Positions 17,157-27,074 of a stretch of DNA of 64,000 nt are shown in pieces. This stretch comes from Bordetella genomosp. 4. GTDB lineage: Bacteria > Pseudomonadota > Gammaproteobacteria > Burkholderiales > Burkholderiaceae_B. Made by a program: the position numbers and the translations under genes. Under the pieces are notes generated by a model, which made no database searches, was not told the origin of the DNA, and saw nothing but the letters and a program-made list of their open reading frames with translations. Positions within the stretch are counted from its first letter, which is position 1, and each line of letters begins with the position of its first letter. The stretch covers positions 1 through 64,000 of the forward strand of contig NZ_NEVQ01000009.1 of the NCBI RefSeq assembly GCF_002261185.1, given 5' to 3'.

Positions 17157-17951
17157 ATGAGCGCTGTCTTGTCCTCTGCCCGTCATCGCGCTGCCGCGCG
17201 GTCTTCTTTGCCCAGTCTGTTGGTGTGGGCGGTGGTGTTGGCGCTATTGATGCTGTCATGGCGCGGCGCGGACATGCGCCCGATGGACCTGGTGACGCAA
17301 TCCAGCAATATGGCGGCCTATGCTGCCGATTTCTTTCCGCCGAATTTCCGCGATTGGCGCATGTATTTGAGCGAGATGCTGATCACGGTGCAGATTGCCT
17401 TGTGGGGAACCTTTCTCGCCATCGTGGTCGCGGTGCCGCTTGGCCTGCTGTGTTCGGCCAATATTGTGCCGGCCTGGGTTTACCAGCCTATGCGGCGCCT
17501 GATGGATGCTTGCCGCGCGATCAACGAAATGGTGTTCGCCATGCTGTTCATCGTGGCGGTGGGACTGGGGCCTTTTGCCGGGGTGCTGGCGTTGTGGGTG
17601 CATACGACGGGCGTGTTGGCAAAACTGTTTGCATAGGCCGTCGAAGCCATTGATCCACGCCCTGTAGAAGGCGTGCGCGCGACGGGCGCCAACGCGGTCG
17701 AGGAAGTCGTCTACGGCGTGATCCCTCAGGTCTTGCCGCTGTGGATTTCGTTTGCGTTGTACCGATTCGAATCGAATGTACGTTCGGCTTCGGTGGTGGG
17801 CATTGTCGGTGCAGGAGGCATCGGCACGGTATTGTGGGAAATCATCCGCAGTTTTCAATATGCGGAGACCTGCGCAGTGATGATCATCATTGTGGTCTTT
17901 GTTGTGGTGATCGACCTGCTGTCGGCGCGGATTCGAAAGGCGCTGATTTAG
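17157..17951 (+). pseudogene. phnE: phnE, phosphonate permease, interrupted by an in-frame amber codon
   Basis: One reading frame from 17157 to 17951 encodes a 264-codon PhnE permease apart from a single TAG at 17634-17636, at codon 160. The upstream part ends in ...LAKLFA and the downstream part resumes in the same frame with [19 protein letters not shown], the conserved EAA-type loop that contacts PhnC. A glutamate codon GAG changed to TAG would restore the family pattern. The break removes the EAA loop and the last membrane segments from the first product, so it should be inactive unless the codon is suppressed. A GTG at 17673 could restart translation of a 92-residue fragment. A sequencing error is possible. 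Confidence 0.85.
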
Positions 17952-18160
17952 TTGGGGTGCGAGCCTTACAGGCAAAAGCCGATACTTGTCAATAAAGAAA
18001 ATCTCAAAATACCCGTCGTTCGCTGGCGTCCGCGCTGTGCGTATCCCGGCGGGTACACGTTTTTGTAAATAGGACGGAACTACACAAAACCCATTGTTAC
18101 CTATGCTGACGGAACGGGGAACGGATCTCTCGTGCCGTACTGTGCAACTGGAGATGACAA

Positions 18161-21100
18161 ATGGGTTCTAAGTTCCCCGCAGGCGTGCGTATGCGGCCAC
18201 TGGCTGTACTGATCGGTGTGGCGTTGGCAAGCGGAATGTTTAGCCGGCAGGCAAGCGCGAATTGTGACGCGAATGGAAACGACATAAATTGCACTGGCAC
18301 GACCACGACGACGGTCCAGGTCGGGTCCGGCGGCAACTTGAACGTCGCCACTGGTGCGAGCATCTCGGTCACGGGCCAGCAAGCAAAAGCGATCAACATA
18401 ATCGGTGGCGGTAATACCATCGCCAATAGCGGTACGATCTCCAGTGACGAGATGCCGGCGATTTGGTTTGATACCGGGTCAGGCTCGACAAAGAACGTAA
18501 TCAACAACAGCGGCACAATACAGACGAACGTTATCAACGGCGATGGCTCCCTTGGAAGCGTTATCGGCAGCTCGCATGACCTTGCATTGGAGTTCACGAA
18601 TAACTCCACTGGGATCGTCACCGGCAGCTTGGTCTTCGCAGGAGGTGACGACGCTCTCATTTTCAATTCAGGCTCAAAAATCACCGGAAATATAGACGGG
18701 GGCGCGGGCAATAATGGGTTGCATCTAGACTCGAGCGTCGGCTCTCAAGACACCTTGACGAGCAACGTAAAGAATTTTCAAACGCTCTTCGCCAAGGGGC
18801 CGGGGACGTGGACGATGTCGGGGGATATCGTCCAGAATGACGATGGCTCTCTGATATCGATTGAGGTGGGGCCGGGGACTCTGGTACTGACCGGGGCCAG
18901 CAAAGCCGTCGGTTCGGTGCAAATCGACGCAAGCGCCACGTTCGAAACAAGCGCGCAGGGCTTGCTGGGTGATATTACTATGGTCGAGGACCTGGGAGTC
19001 ACCGGCGGAAAAATGATCTTTGCGCAGCCGGACGACGCTACGTACCAGGGCAAGGTGAGCGGCGCCGGATCGGTGACAAAAACCGGCGCCGGCACTCTCA
19101 CGCTGGAGGGCGACAACACCCATACCGGCGGTACGACGATCTCGGGCGGTACGATTGCGATTAACAAAGATAACGCGCTAGGCGCGAACACCGGTGCGCT
19201 CACGCTAGATGGCGGCACGCTGCAGTTAACGAGCAGTGTCGATTTGTCGGCGAACCGTGCAATCAATGTGACCGCGAACAACGGCACGATTGAAACCGCG
19301 GCCGGCGTAACCAGCACGGTGAGCCAGGGAATCGGCGGCGACGGTGCGTTCATTAAAAGCGGCGCAGGCACGCTGACGCTTACCGCCGATAGCACCTATA
19401 TCGGTGGCACAACGGTCGCAGGCGGCACGTTGCAACTCGGCAACGGCGGTAACACGGGCAGCGTCCAGGGCGATGTCTCCATCAACGCTGGCGCGGAGCT
19501 CGCTTTCAATCGATCCGACACGGTCACTTTTAATCGCTTGATCACCGGTGATGGGTCGTTGACTCAACAGGGCAGCGGCACAACTATTTTGACCAATGCC
19601 AATTCCTATATCGGCGGAACCACTATCTCGGGCGGTACGCTGCAATTGGGCGACGGCACCGAGGCGGCTGGCGGCATTGTCGGTAACGTGACCAATAACA
19701 GCAAGCTGGTTTTCAACCGATCCAATGCGGTGACATTTGACGGTGTCATCAGTGGCAGCGGCTCGGTGACCCAGCTGGGTGCTGGCACCACGACGCTGAC
19801 TGGCAGCAATAGCTATCGCGGCGGCACGACCATCTCGAACGGCGCGATCGCAATCAATGCAGACAGCGCGCTGGGCGACGTGGCAGGAGCGCTCACACTG
19901 GACGGCGGCGCGTTGGAATTAAACAGCAGTATCGGCCTATCGCCGACCCGCGCCATCAGCATTACTGCGCGCAACGGAACGATCGCAACGGTGGCGGGCA
20001 CGAGCAGTATCGTGAACCATGCGATCAATGGCGATGGCGCGCTTACCAAAAGCGGTGCAGGCACGCTGACGCTTGCTGGCCAGAACCAATATAGAGGCAC
20101 TACGATTACCGGTGGCACATTGCAGCTGGGCAATGGCGGTGCGACAGGTCATATCAAGGGGCACGTGGATATCAAGGCCGGCAGTATGCTGGCCTTCAAC
20201 CGATCGGATGATGCGTTCGAGCTTGATGGCGTGATCAGCGGCAGCGGTATGGTGGTCCAGCGAGGCACTGGTACCTCTACTCTGACAGGCGTCAATACCT
20301 ATACCGGCGGAACGGCGATCAATGCTGGCACACTGAGCGTCGCGGCCGATGACAATCTCGGCGCGGCGGCGGGCAGCCTGACATTCGACGGCGGGACGTT
20401 ATTAAATACAGCGGGCTTCACCACCGCGCGTGATGTCATCCTGTCTGCGGGAGGTGGTACGTTCAATACCACCGCGGCGTTGGTCCATACCGGCTCGCTT
20501 TCGGGCAGCGGTCCTTTGACGAAGGTTGGCGATAGCACGCTCACGCTGGCCGGTAATAACAACTACAGCGGCGATGCGCGTGTGCAGGCCGGGACGTTGA
20601 TGGTCAATAGCACCCTGGGTGGAACGGCGGCCGTCGCTTCCGGCGGTGCGCTGGGCGGCGTGGGGACTGTGGCGGGAGCGGCCACGATCAATGGCACGCT
20701 GCTCGGACGCCAGGGGCAAGTGTTGACGTTCGGCAGCGATCTTACGCTGGGCAGTGACGCATTGATAAATGCCGGGCTGGGGGCGCCCGAGGCTACCGGT
20801 TTGTTCGAGGTAAAGGGCGACCTCGTTCTGGATGGCCAGTTGAACATCTCTGATCTTGGCGGCTTCAGCGCGGGCGTTTATCGGCTGATCAACTACGACG
20901 GTGAATTGACCAACAATGTGCTGAATGTCGGTACTGCCCCGACAGGCCAGGAGGCCGCACAGCTCCAAGTGCAGACAGCAGTGGCCAACCAGGTCAATTT
21001 GATCAACGAGACGGGGGTGACGCTGAACTTCTGGGATGGCTCGGCCGTGTCCAACGAGGACAACGGCGTGGTCAATGGCGGTGACGGGACGTGGACCACA

Positions 21101-24100
21101 TCGGATAAGAATTGGACCGCCGCGGATGGCCTCGTCAACGGGTATTGGGAAAACGGCCATTTCGCGATATTCCAAGGCCAGCCCGGCACAGTCACGGTCA
21201 ACGAAAGTAACGGTATTGCCGTGACCGGTATGCAGTTTGCGGCTGACGGCTATCGCATCCAGGGCAACCCCATTAACCTTTCCGCTGCACCGGCCACGAT
21301 CCGTGTCGGCGACGGCAGTACTCAGGCAGCCAACTTCACGGCCACCATAGATTCCTTGCTGTCAGGGTCCGGAGGCCTGAGCAAAACCGATTTGGGCACC
21401 TTGGTGCTGACCGGCAACAATGCCTATAGCGGCGGTACGACCATTTCGAGCGGCACGCTGCAATTGGGCAATGGCGGTGCAACCGGCATCATCGCCGGCG
21501 ATGTGGTCAATAACGGCGTGCTGGCTTTCAACCGTTCCGACAATGTCACGTTCGACGGCGCCATCAGCGGCAGCGGTTCGGTGGTGCAACTGGGCAGCGG
21601 CACAACAACGCTGACAAGCGGCAATAGTTATCTCGGCGGTACGACCATTTCGAACGGCGCGATCGCGATTAGCGCAGATACCGCGAACACAGACAGCGCG
21701 CTAGGCGACGCCGCCGGAGCGCTTACGCTGGACGGCGGTACGCTTCAGTTCAATAGCGGCGTCACGCTATCGCCGAATCGTGCGGTCAGCATTACCGCAC
21801 GCAACGGTACGATTTCGACCGACGAAGGCACTATCAGCACGGTGGCGCAGGCCATTAAAGGCGATGGCGCGCTGACAAAAAGCGGCGCCGGCACGCTTAC
21901 GCTGAGCGGCGCAAACACTTATAGCGGCGGCACGATTATTTCAGGCGGCACGCTGCAACTCGGGACAGGGGGAACGACGGGCAGTATTGCGGGCAATGTC
22001 GCCAATAACGGTGCACTCGCCTTTAACCGATCCGATAACGTTTCCTTTGATAATGAAATCAGCGGCACCGGTTCGGTAGTTCTGCGGGGTGCAGGTACCG
22101 TCACTCTGACTGGAGCCAACACATACAGTGGGGGTACGACCGTCAACGCGGGAACACTGGCCGTTGGGTCCGACGCCAATCTTGGCGCATCTGCCGGCAC
22201 GCTGACATTGAACGGCGGTACGTTTGTGAACACCGAAAGCTTCATGACGGGACGCGGCGTGACGCTGTCTGCCGGGGGCGGCACATTCAATACCGGCACT
22301 GCATTCACCCTCGGTGGTTCGCTTTCCGGCAGCGGTGCGTTGACCAAAATCGGCGGCAGCGTCCTGACGCTGGCTGGCAATAACGACTATAACGGAGACG
22401 TACACGTTCAGGCGGGTACACTGATGGTCAACAGCACGCTTGGTGGAACGATGAATGTCGCCACCGGCGCCTCGCTGGGAGGCACGGGCACGGTGGGAGG
22501 CGCTACCACGATAGCGGCGAATGCCACCTTGCTCGGGCGGCAAGGACAAATGCTGACATTCCGCGACGACCTTGCGCTTGCCGACGGCTCGTTAATTAAC
22601 GTTGAGCTCGGTGCCCCCGAGAGCGCCGGGTTGTTCGATGTGACCGGCAATCTGGTCCTCGATGGCCAACTGAACATTTCTGATCTCGGCGGCTTTGGCC
22701 CCGGCATTTATCGATTGTTCAACTACGGCGGCAATCTCACCGACAACGGTTTGGATATCAGCACCATTCCGACGGGGATCGACCCCGCGGGTATCACCGT
22801 GCAGACGGCACAGGCCAATGAGGTGAATCTGGTCAACACTACGGGAGTGACGCTGCATTTCTGGGACGGTGGAGCGCAGGCGAACCAGGATAACGACGTC
22901 GTGGACGGCGGCGATGGGACGTGGAGTACAGGGAATTCGGCTTGGACTGACGCGGATGGCGGCGAGAACGGCGAGTGGATCAACGGCAATTTCGCGGTAT
23001 TTCAGGGCCGGGCCGGTACGGTGTCTGTCGACAACGATGGCGTTTCTGTTTCCGGGATGCAGTTTTCCACTGACGGTTATCGCGTACAGGGCGGCCCCAT
23101 CACGCTGGCGCGGCAGGAAACCATTATTCGCACGGGGGCAGGCGCTGCGCATGGTGTTGGTGTGACGACGACGATCGCGTCGGCGTTGACGGGGACTGGC
23201 GGTTTGACCAAAACCGATCTCGGCACGCTGGTGCTGACTGGCAGCAACACTTACACGGGCAACACCGCCATACGGGGAGGCACGCTGCAATTAGGCGATG
23301 GTGGCGAGGCCGGCAGTATCACGGGTGACGTAGCGATCGCCCGCAATGCCGGACTCGTTTTCAATCGTTCTGATGACGCCTTTGTGCTCGACGGCGCGAT
23401 CAGTGGCGAGGGATCAGTGACGCAGCAAGGCAGCGGCACGACGACGCTCACCGGCGACAACACCTATAGCGGCGGCACCCACATTTCTAAAGGCGTCCTG
23501 CAACTCGGCGACGGTGGGGAGCGCGGCAGCATCACCGGCAAGGTGACAACGGCTAATGACGCGGCGCTTGCTTTTAATCGTTCTAATGATGTGAAGTTCA
23601 ATGGCGCGATTAGCGGCACCGGGTCGGTCATCCAGCGGGGGAATGGCACGACCATTCTCACGGGCCTCAATACCTACACAGGAGGTACGAACGTCACGCA
23701 CGGCACATTGCAACTGGGTGATGGCGGCACCGCCGGCAGCATCCAGGGGAATGTCAGCATTGCCGATGGCGCTGCGCTGGCGTTTAAGCGTTCAGATACC
23801 CAACGCTTTGACGGCGTGATTTCCGGGGCGGGGCAGATCCGGCATCTCGGCTCAGGCCAAACTACGCTGACTGCAAACAGCGCTGCGTTCGCCGGCACGA
23901 CGATGATCGAGCGCGGCACGCTGGCGGTCAACGGCAGCCTTTGCGGCGGTATGAACGTCGGTGCGGGCGGACGGCTGCAAGGCACCGGCACGGTGTGCAA
24001 CACGACCAACAGCGGTACGGTGGCGCCGGGCAATTCGATCGGCACGTTGACGGTCGCTGGCAACTACGTGGGTGCCGGTGGCACGCTGGAGATGGAAACG

Positions 24101-25438
24101 GCGCTGGGCGGTGACAACTCGCCAACGGACAAGCTCGTGATCACGGGCGACACGTCGGGCGCCACCAACGTGCGGGTGATCAACGACGGCGGCGTGGGTG
24201 CGCAGACCGTCGAGGGCATCAAGCTGATCGATGTGGGGGGAAACTCCGCTGGCGATTTCTCACTGGTGGGCGACTACGTCATACAGGGACAACAGGCCGT
24301 CGTTGCGGGCGCGTACGCCTATACCTTGCAGAAAGACGGCGTAAGCACGCCTGGTGATGGCGATTGGTACCTGCGCTCGTCGTTGTTGCCCTCTGGGGGC
24401 GGCAATGAGCCGCAACCGCCGTCCTCGGGCCCGCTGTATCAGCCCGGTGTGCCGGTTTACGAGGCGTATCCATCCGTGCTGCTCGGCTTGAACGGCTTGT
24501 CGACCCTGCAGGAGCGCTTGGGTAACCAGTATGGATATTCGGACAAGGGTACGACGCCGTCCGAGACCGCAGGCCAGTACACGCGGTCTGGTCCGGTAGA
24601 CGGTGCGTGGGCGCGCGTGGAGGGCGTGAACAGCCGCTTCGAGCCCAAACATTCCGCGACTGGAATAACCACCCATACGGATCAGTACAAAATTCAGGTG
24701 GGCGTGGATCAGTCATTGGCCGAGAACACGAGTGGGCGTCTGGTGGGTGGCGTCAATGCGCAGTATGGCAATGCGTCATCCAGTGTCGATTCGTTCTATG
24801 GCCGGGGCCGAATCAACGCCGACGCCTACAGTTTAGGCACGTCGCTGACATGGTACGGCGATAATGGTGCTTACGTGGATGGTCAGGCGAAACTGAGCTG
24901 GTTCAGCAGCACCTTGTCATCCCGCACCTTGGGCCGCGGCCTGGCCAAGGATAACGACGGCTTTGGCTATGCGTTGGGTGTGGAGACCGGAAAACGTATT
25001 GGGTTCGGCAACGGATGGGGCGTGACGCCGCAAGCGCAATTGCAGTATTCGTCGGTGGACTTCGACAGCTTTACCGATCCCTACGGTGCGCGGGTTTCGT
25101 TAGAGAGCGGCGACAGCCTGCTGGGACGTGTAGGCGTGGCAGCAGATCATCAGGATGTGGTGCGAGACACGATGGGCAAGGTCGTCCATCGACGCAGTGT
25201 CTACGGCATTGCCAACCTCTACTACGAAATGCTGGACGGTACGGCTGTCCGGGTGGCCGGTGACCGGATTGCCAGTTCCGATGATCGAGCGGCCGCAGGA
25301 TTGGGAGCAGGCGGGACGTATAGCTGGGCCGACGACAAGTATGCCGTGTATGGCGAAGTGATGGCCAAGACCAGCTTGGCGAATTTCGGCGAAAGCTACA
25401 GCTATAGCGGTACCGTCGGTCTGCGGATGCGATATTGA
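18161..25438 (+). CDS. Giant type Va autotransporter with beta-helical repeat passenger
   Basis: A 2425-residue classical autotransporter. A signal peptide of about 33 residues ends in RQASA. The passenger (about 35-2070) is built of passenger-associated repeats of the form GTLTLTG-NTYSGGTTIS-GTLQLG-FNRSD-ISGSGSV, predicted to form a long right-handed beta-helix. A roughly 610-residue block is duplicated in tandem. A Pro/Gly linker lies at about 2075-2090, followed by a PVYEAYPSVLLGLNG segment and the beta-barrel domain (about 2140-2425) ending in the expected aromatic residue (RMRY). The passenger would be surface-exposed, for adhesion, aggregation or biofilm. It lies between phnCDE and phnN with no functional link and has its own terminator. 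Cys is limited to two pairs. Confidence 0.93.
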   Translation: MGSKFPAGVRMRPLAVLIGVALASGMFSRQASANCDANGNDINCTGTTTTTVQVGSGGNLNVATGASISVTGQQAKAINIIGGGNTIANSGTISSDEMPAIWFDTGSGSTKNVINNSGTIQTNVINGDGSLGSVIGSSHDLALEFTNNSTGIVTGSLVFAGGDDALIFNSGSKITGNIDGGAGNNGLHLDSSVGSQDTLTSNVKNFQTLFAKGPGTWTMSGDIVQNDDGSLISIEVGPGTLVLTGASKAVGSVQIDASATFETSAQGLLGDITMVEDLGVTGGKMIFAQPDDATYQGKVSGAGSVTKTGAGTLTLEGDNTHTGGTTISGGTIAINKDNALGANTGALTLDGGTLQLTSSVDLSANRAINVTANNGTIETAAGVTSTVSQGIGGDGAFIKSGAGTLTLTADSTYIGGTTVAGGTLQLGNGGNTGSVQGDVSINAGAELAFNRSDTVTFNRLITGDGSLTQQGSGTTILTNANSYIGGTTISGGTLQLGDGTEAAGGIVGNVTNNSKLVFNRSNAVTFDGVISGSGSVTQLGAGTTTLTGSNSYRGGTTISNGAIAINADSALGDVAGALTLDGGALELNSSIGLSPTRAISITARNGTIATVAGTSSIVNHAINGDGALTKSGAGTLTLAGQNQYRGTTITGGTLQLGNGGATGHIKGHVDIKAGSMLAFNRSDDAFELDGVISGSGMVVQRGTGTSTLTGVNTYTGGTAINAGTLSVAADDNLGAAAGSLTFDGGTLLNTAGFTTARDVILSAGGGTFNTTAALVHTGSLSGSGPLTKVGDSTLTLAGNNNYSGDARVQAGTLMVNSTLGGTAAVASGGALGGVGTVAGAATINGTLLGRQGQVLTFGSDLTLGSDALINAGLGAPEATGLFEVKGDLVLDGQLNISDLGGFSAGVYRLINYDGELTNNVLNVGTAPTGQEAAQLQVQTAVANQVNLINETGVTLNFWDGSAVSNEDNGVVNGGDGTWTTSDKNWTAADGLVNGYWENGHFAIFQGQPGTVTVNESNGIAVTGMQFAADGYRIQGNPINLSAAPATIRVGDGSTQAANFTATIDSLLSGSGGLSKTDLGTLVLTGNNAYSGGTTISSGTLQLGNGGATGIIAGDVVNNGVLAFNRSDNVTFDGAISGSGSVVQLGSGTTTLTSGNSYLGGTTISNGAIAISADTANTDSALGDAAGALTLDGGTLQFNSGVTLSPNRAVSITARNGTISTDEGTISTVAQAIKGDGALTKSGAGTLTLSGANTYSGGTIISGGTLQLGTGGTTGSIAGNVANNGALAFNRSDNVSFDNEISGTGSVVLRGAGTVTLTGANTYSGGTTVNAGTLAVGSDANLGASAGTLTLNGGTFVNTESFMTGRGVTLSAGGGTFNTGTAFTLGGSLSGSGALTKIGGSVLTLAGNNDYNGDVHVQAGTLMVNSTLGGTMNVATGASLGGTGTVGGATTIAANATLLGRQGQMLTFRDDLALADGSLINVELGAPESAGLFDVTGNLVLDGQLNISDLGGFGPGIYRLFNYGGNLTDNGLDISTIPTGIDPAGITVQTAQANEVNLVNTTGVTLHFWDGGAQANQDNDVVDGGDGTWSTGNSAWTDADGGENGEWINGNFAVFQGRAGTVSVDNDGVSVSGMQFSTDGYRVQGGPITLARQETIIRTGAGAAHGVGVTTTIASALTGTGGLTKTDLGTLVLTGSNTYTGNTAIRGGTLQLGDGGEAGSITGDVAIARNAGLVFNRSDDAFVLDGAISGEGSVTQQGSGTTTLTGDNTYSGGTHISKGVLQLGDGGERGSITGKVTTANDAALAFNRSNDVKFNGAISGTGSVIQRGNGTTILTGLNTYTGGTNVTHGTLQLGDGGTAGSIQGNVSIADGAALAFKRSDTQRFDGVISGAGQIRHLGSGQTTLTANSAAFAGTTMIERGTLAVNGSLCGGMNVGAGGRLQGTGTVCNTTNSGTVAPGNSIGTLTVAGNYVGAGGTLEMETALGGDNSPTDKLVITGDTSGATNVRVINDGGVGAQTVEGIKLIDVGGNSAGDFSLVGDYVIQGQQAVVAGAYAYTLQKDGVSTPGDGDWYLRSSLLPSGGGNEPQPPSSGPLYQPGVPVYEAYPSVLLGLNGLSTLQERLGNQYGYSDKGTTPSETAGQYTRSGPVDGAWARVEGVNSRFEPKHSATGITTHTDQYKIQVGVDQSLAENTSGRLVGGVNAQYGNASSSVDSFYGRGRINADAYSLGTSLTWYGDNGAYVDGQAKLSWFSSTLSSRTLGRGLAKDNDGFGYALGVETGKRIGFGNGWGVTPQAQLQYSSVDFDSFTDPYGARVSLESGDSLLGRVGVAADHQDVVRDTMGKVVHRRSVYGIANLYYEMLDGTAVRVAGDRIASSDDRAAAGLGAGGTYSWADDKYAVYGEVMAKTSLANFGESYSYSGTVGLRMRY
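19600..23250 (+). repeat. Tandem duplication of about 1.83 kb inside the autotransporter gene
   Basis: The protein block from an NSY-GGTTISNGAIAI repeat through LNISDLGGF to the FWDG...GGDGTW insert and the MQF..DGYR.QG segment occurs twice. Equivalent points such as FWDG are about 1830 bp (610 codons) apart, near 21029 and 22859. The copies are diverged but collinear. Shorter 60-70-residue repeats run through the whole passenger. The boundaries given are approximate. Confidence 0.75.
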
Positions 25439-25461
25439 TGCGAGAGGATTAGCCGTGGTGG

Positions 25462-25492
25462 CCCGCATGTCATTCGACATGCGGGTTTTTTT
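25462..25492 (+). terminator. Terminator of the autotransporter gene
   Basis: A 10-bp stem CCCGCATGTC/GACATGCGGG with a 4-base loop, followed by seven T residues (25486-25492), 23 bp after the autotransporter stop. It is a strong intrinsic terminator. Confidence 0.92.
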
Positions 25493-25528
25493 CGCCAGTG
25501 CGCCTCGCATTGGCGTACTGACGCAGTC

Positions 25529-26143
25529 TCAGGCCGGCAGCAGACCGCGCGCTATTTTCAGTAATTCACCGGCAGCATCTTCAGGCGCGGTATTGTTGGG
25601 CAGCGAGTTGACGCAGCAGGTGGCCGGGATGCGATAGGGTTGCATCGCTTTTTCCAGGCGCGCCTGGATCTGTGCCGACGTTTCGCGGCCGCGTTGACGC
25701 AGACGCGCGGCCAATACGTCGGGATGGGTCGTGACCTCGATGGCTGTCAGACGGGGATAGCGCGCGTGAGCCAAGGCCAGATGCGCGCGCGAACCGTTGA
25801 TGATGACGACGGCGTTACCCGCCATCCACGTATCGATCTCGACGCCGATCCCGTAATGCAAGCCATGGCTATGCCAGTGCAGGGCGAAACAACCCAGGTC
25901 GATGCGGCGTTGGAATTCGGCGTTGCTCAATGCGACCGAGGATTCGTCGGCACTGCTGGGCCGGGTGATATAACGGTGCGCGACCAGTACAGGCTCGTCA
26001 GGTTGCAAGGTGGTGCGCAGATGGCGCAGCAGCGTGTCTTTTCCGCTGCCGGAAGCACCCATGAGGTAAATCAGCCGTCGTCCGCGCTGTGCCTCTGTTG
26101 TGGCCGGGGCCGTAGCCGCTGGTGTGATGAGGATAGGGTCCAT
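25529..26143 (-). CDS. phnN: Ribose 1,5-bisphosphate phosphokinase PhnN
   Basis: A 204-residue cytosolic kinase of the guanylate-kinase fold. It phosphorylates ribose 1,5-bisphosphate to PRPP, the recycling step of the C-P lyase pathway. Walker A GASGSGKDT is at 29-37, followed by the HRYITRPSS substrate segment and the WHSHGLHYGI motif of PhnN. It reads leftward, 86 bp after the DUF1045 gene, and is the last gene of the phnF-phnM2-DUF1045-phnN arm. The N-terminal 20 residues are a loose Thr/Ala-rich extension. Confidence 0.9.
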   Translation of the reverse strand: MDPILITPAATAPATTEAQRGRRLIYLMGASGSGKDTLLRHLRTTLQPDEPVLVAHRYITRPSSADESSVALSNAEFQRRIDLGCFALHWHSHGLHYGIGVEIDTWMAGNAVVIINGSRAHLALAHARYPRLTAIEVTTHPDVLAARLRQRGRETSAQIQARLEKAMQPYRIPATCCVNSLPNNTAPEDAAGELLKIARGLLPA

Positions 26144-26229
26144 GGTCGTTCATGTCTGCTGGGGGCGGAGTTCGCATTACGTGCCGGTTGCTGAGCAGGT
26201 GCGGATGCGCTGCGGCAGAGTTGGCGCAC

Positions 26230-26976
26230 TCACGCGTACTGCGCATCAACCTGCGTCGTGAGGAACCGTGCACCCGCCCCGTCACGCGTTGTGCCATCAA
26301 ATCCGTAGTGGCGCGCCACCACAAAGTCCGCGCCCGGCTCCGGCTCTACGTAGAGGCTGACGGCATTGACGGGCATGGGGCATTGCAAGGCTGCATTTTC
26401 CAATGCGTCGAGTTGGGCCTGCGCTTCGCGCATTGCCGCGTCGTCCAATTGCCCCGTCAGCGTGATGTGAAAGGTAAAGGTATCGAATGCATACGGATAG
26501 CCCCAGCGAGCGAGCATCTCGCGTTGTGCGGGGCTGAGGCGTTGCGGTTGGCGGCGCGCCAGCTCGGCAGGCTCGGGCGGTGCACGAAACGCATCGAGAT
26601 CGGCAACGGCGGCGCTGGCCAGCGCGTTCATGCGGGACAGGGCATGTTTATCGTCGATGCACCAGGCCAGAAAACCGCGCAGGGATTCGCGTCGCAGCGG
26701 GATGCCGAATGGCGCTTGTTTTGCGGCGAATGCGCGCACCGCCTGATCCAACGCGGCAGCGCTGTGCCCATCGCGCAATCGAAACGGAGCCTTTAGGGTG
26801 GCGTGCAGTCCATAGCGGCGTGGCGCACGGGTCCATTCATCCACGCGCGAATCGACGCTGTTCGCGCGTGGCAAGAGCGCGCCGGTGTCTTCGCAACGAC
26901 CGAGCCAAGTACGGCCTAAGTCGCGCCACGCGCCCACTGGGGCCAGATACAAGGCATAACGATAAGCTGGGATCAT
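26230..26976 (-). CDS. Phosphonate-associated DUF1045 protein, 2H phosphoesterase fold
   Basis: A 248-residue protein of the family usually found in phn operons (DUF1045, phosphonate operon protein). Two H-x-T motifs are present, H58-A-T60 (YGLHATLKAPF) and H170-I-T172 (FTFHITLTGQL). These are the hallmark of 2H phosphoesterases acting on cyclic phosphates. No phnP gene is seen in the window, so this protein is a reasonable candidate to open 5-phosphoribosyl 1,2-cyclic phosphate, the PhnP step; that is inference. It sits between the PhnM paralogue and phnN. Confidence 0.85.
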   Translation of the reverse strand: MIPAYRYALYLAPVGAWRDLGRTWLGRCEDTGALLPRANSVDSRVDEWTRAPRRYGLHATLKAPFRLRDGHSAAALDQAVRAFAAKQAPFGIPLRRESLRGFLAWCIDDKHALSRMNALASAAVADLDAFRAPPEPAELARRQPQRLSPAQREMLARWGYPYAFDTFTFHITLTGQLDDAAMREAQAQLDALENAALQCPMPVNAVSLYVEPEPGADFVVARHYGFDGTTRDGAGARFLTTQVDAQYA

Positions 26977-27074
26977 GACTAAGTTCGTGCTCGGATGATG
27001 AAACGCTGGTGGTTCATGTGCATCGAACGCGCCTGATTTACAGGTATCGCCGCTCGGTGCATGGCTGATCGTGT

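Noticed and set aside
18681-24716. Many leftward open frames of 65-257 codons opposite the autotransporter gene
   Set aside because: They follow the repetitive codon pattern of the + strand gene, have no ribosome binding sites and no recognisable domains; they are shadows of the passenger repeats.
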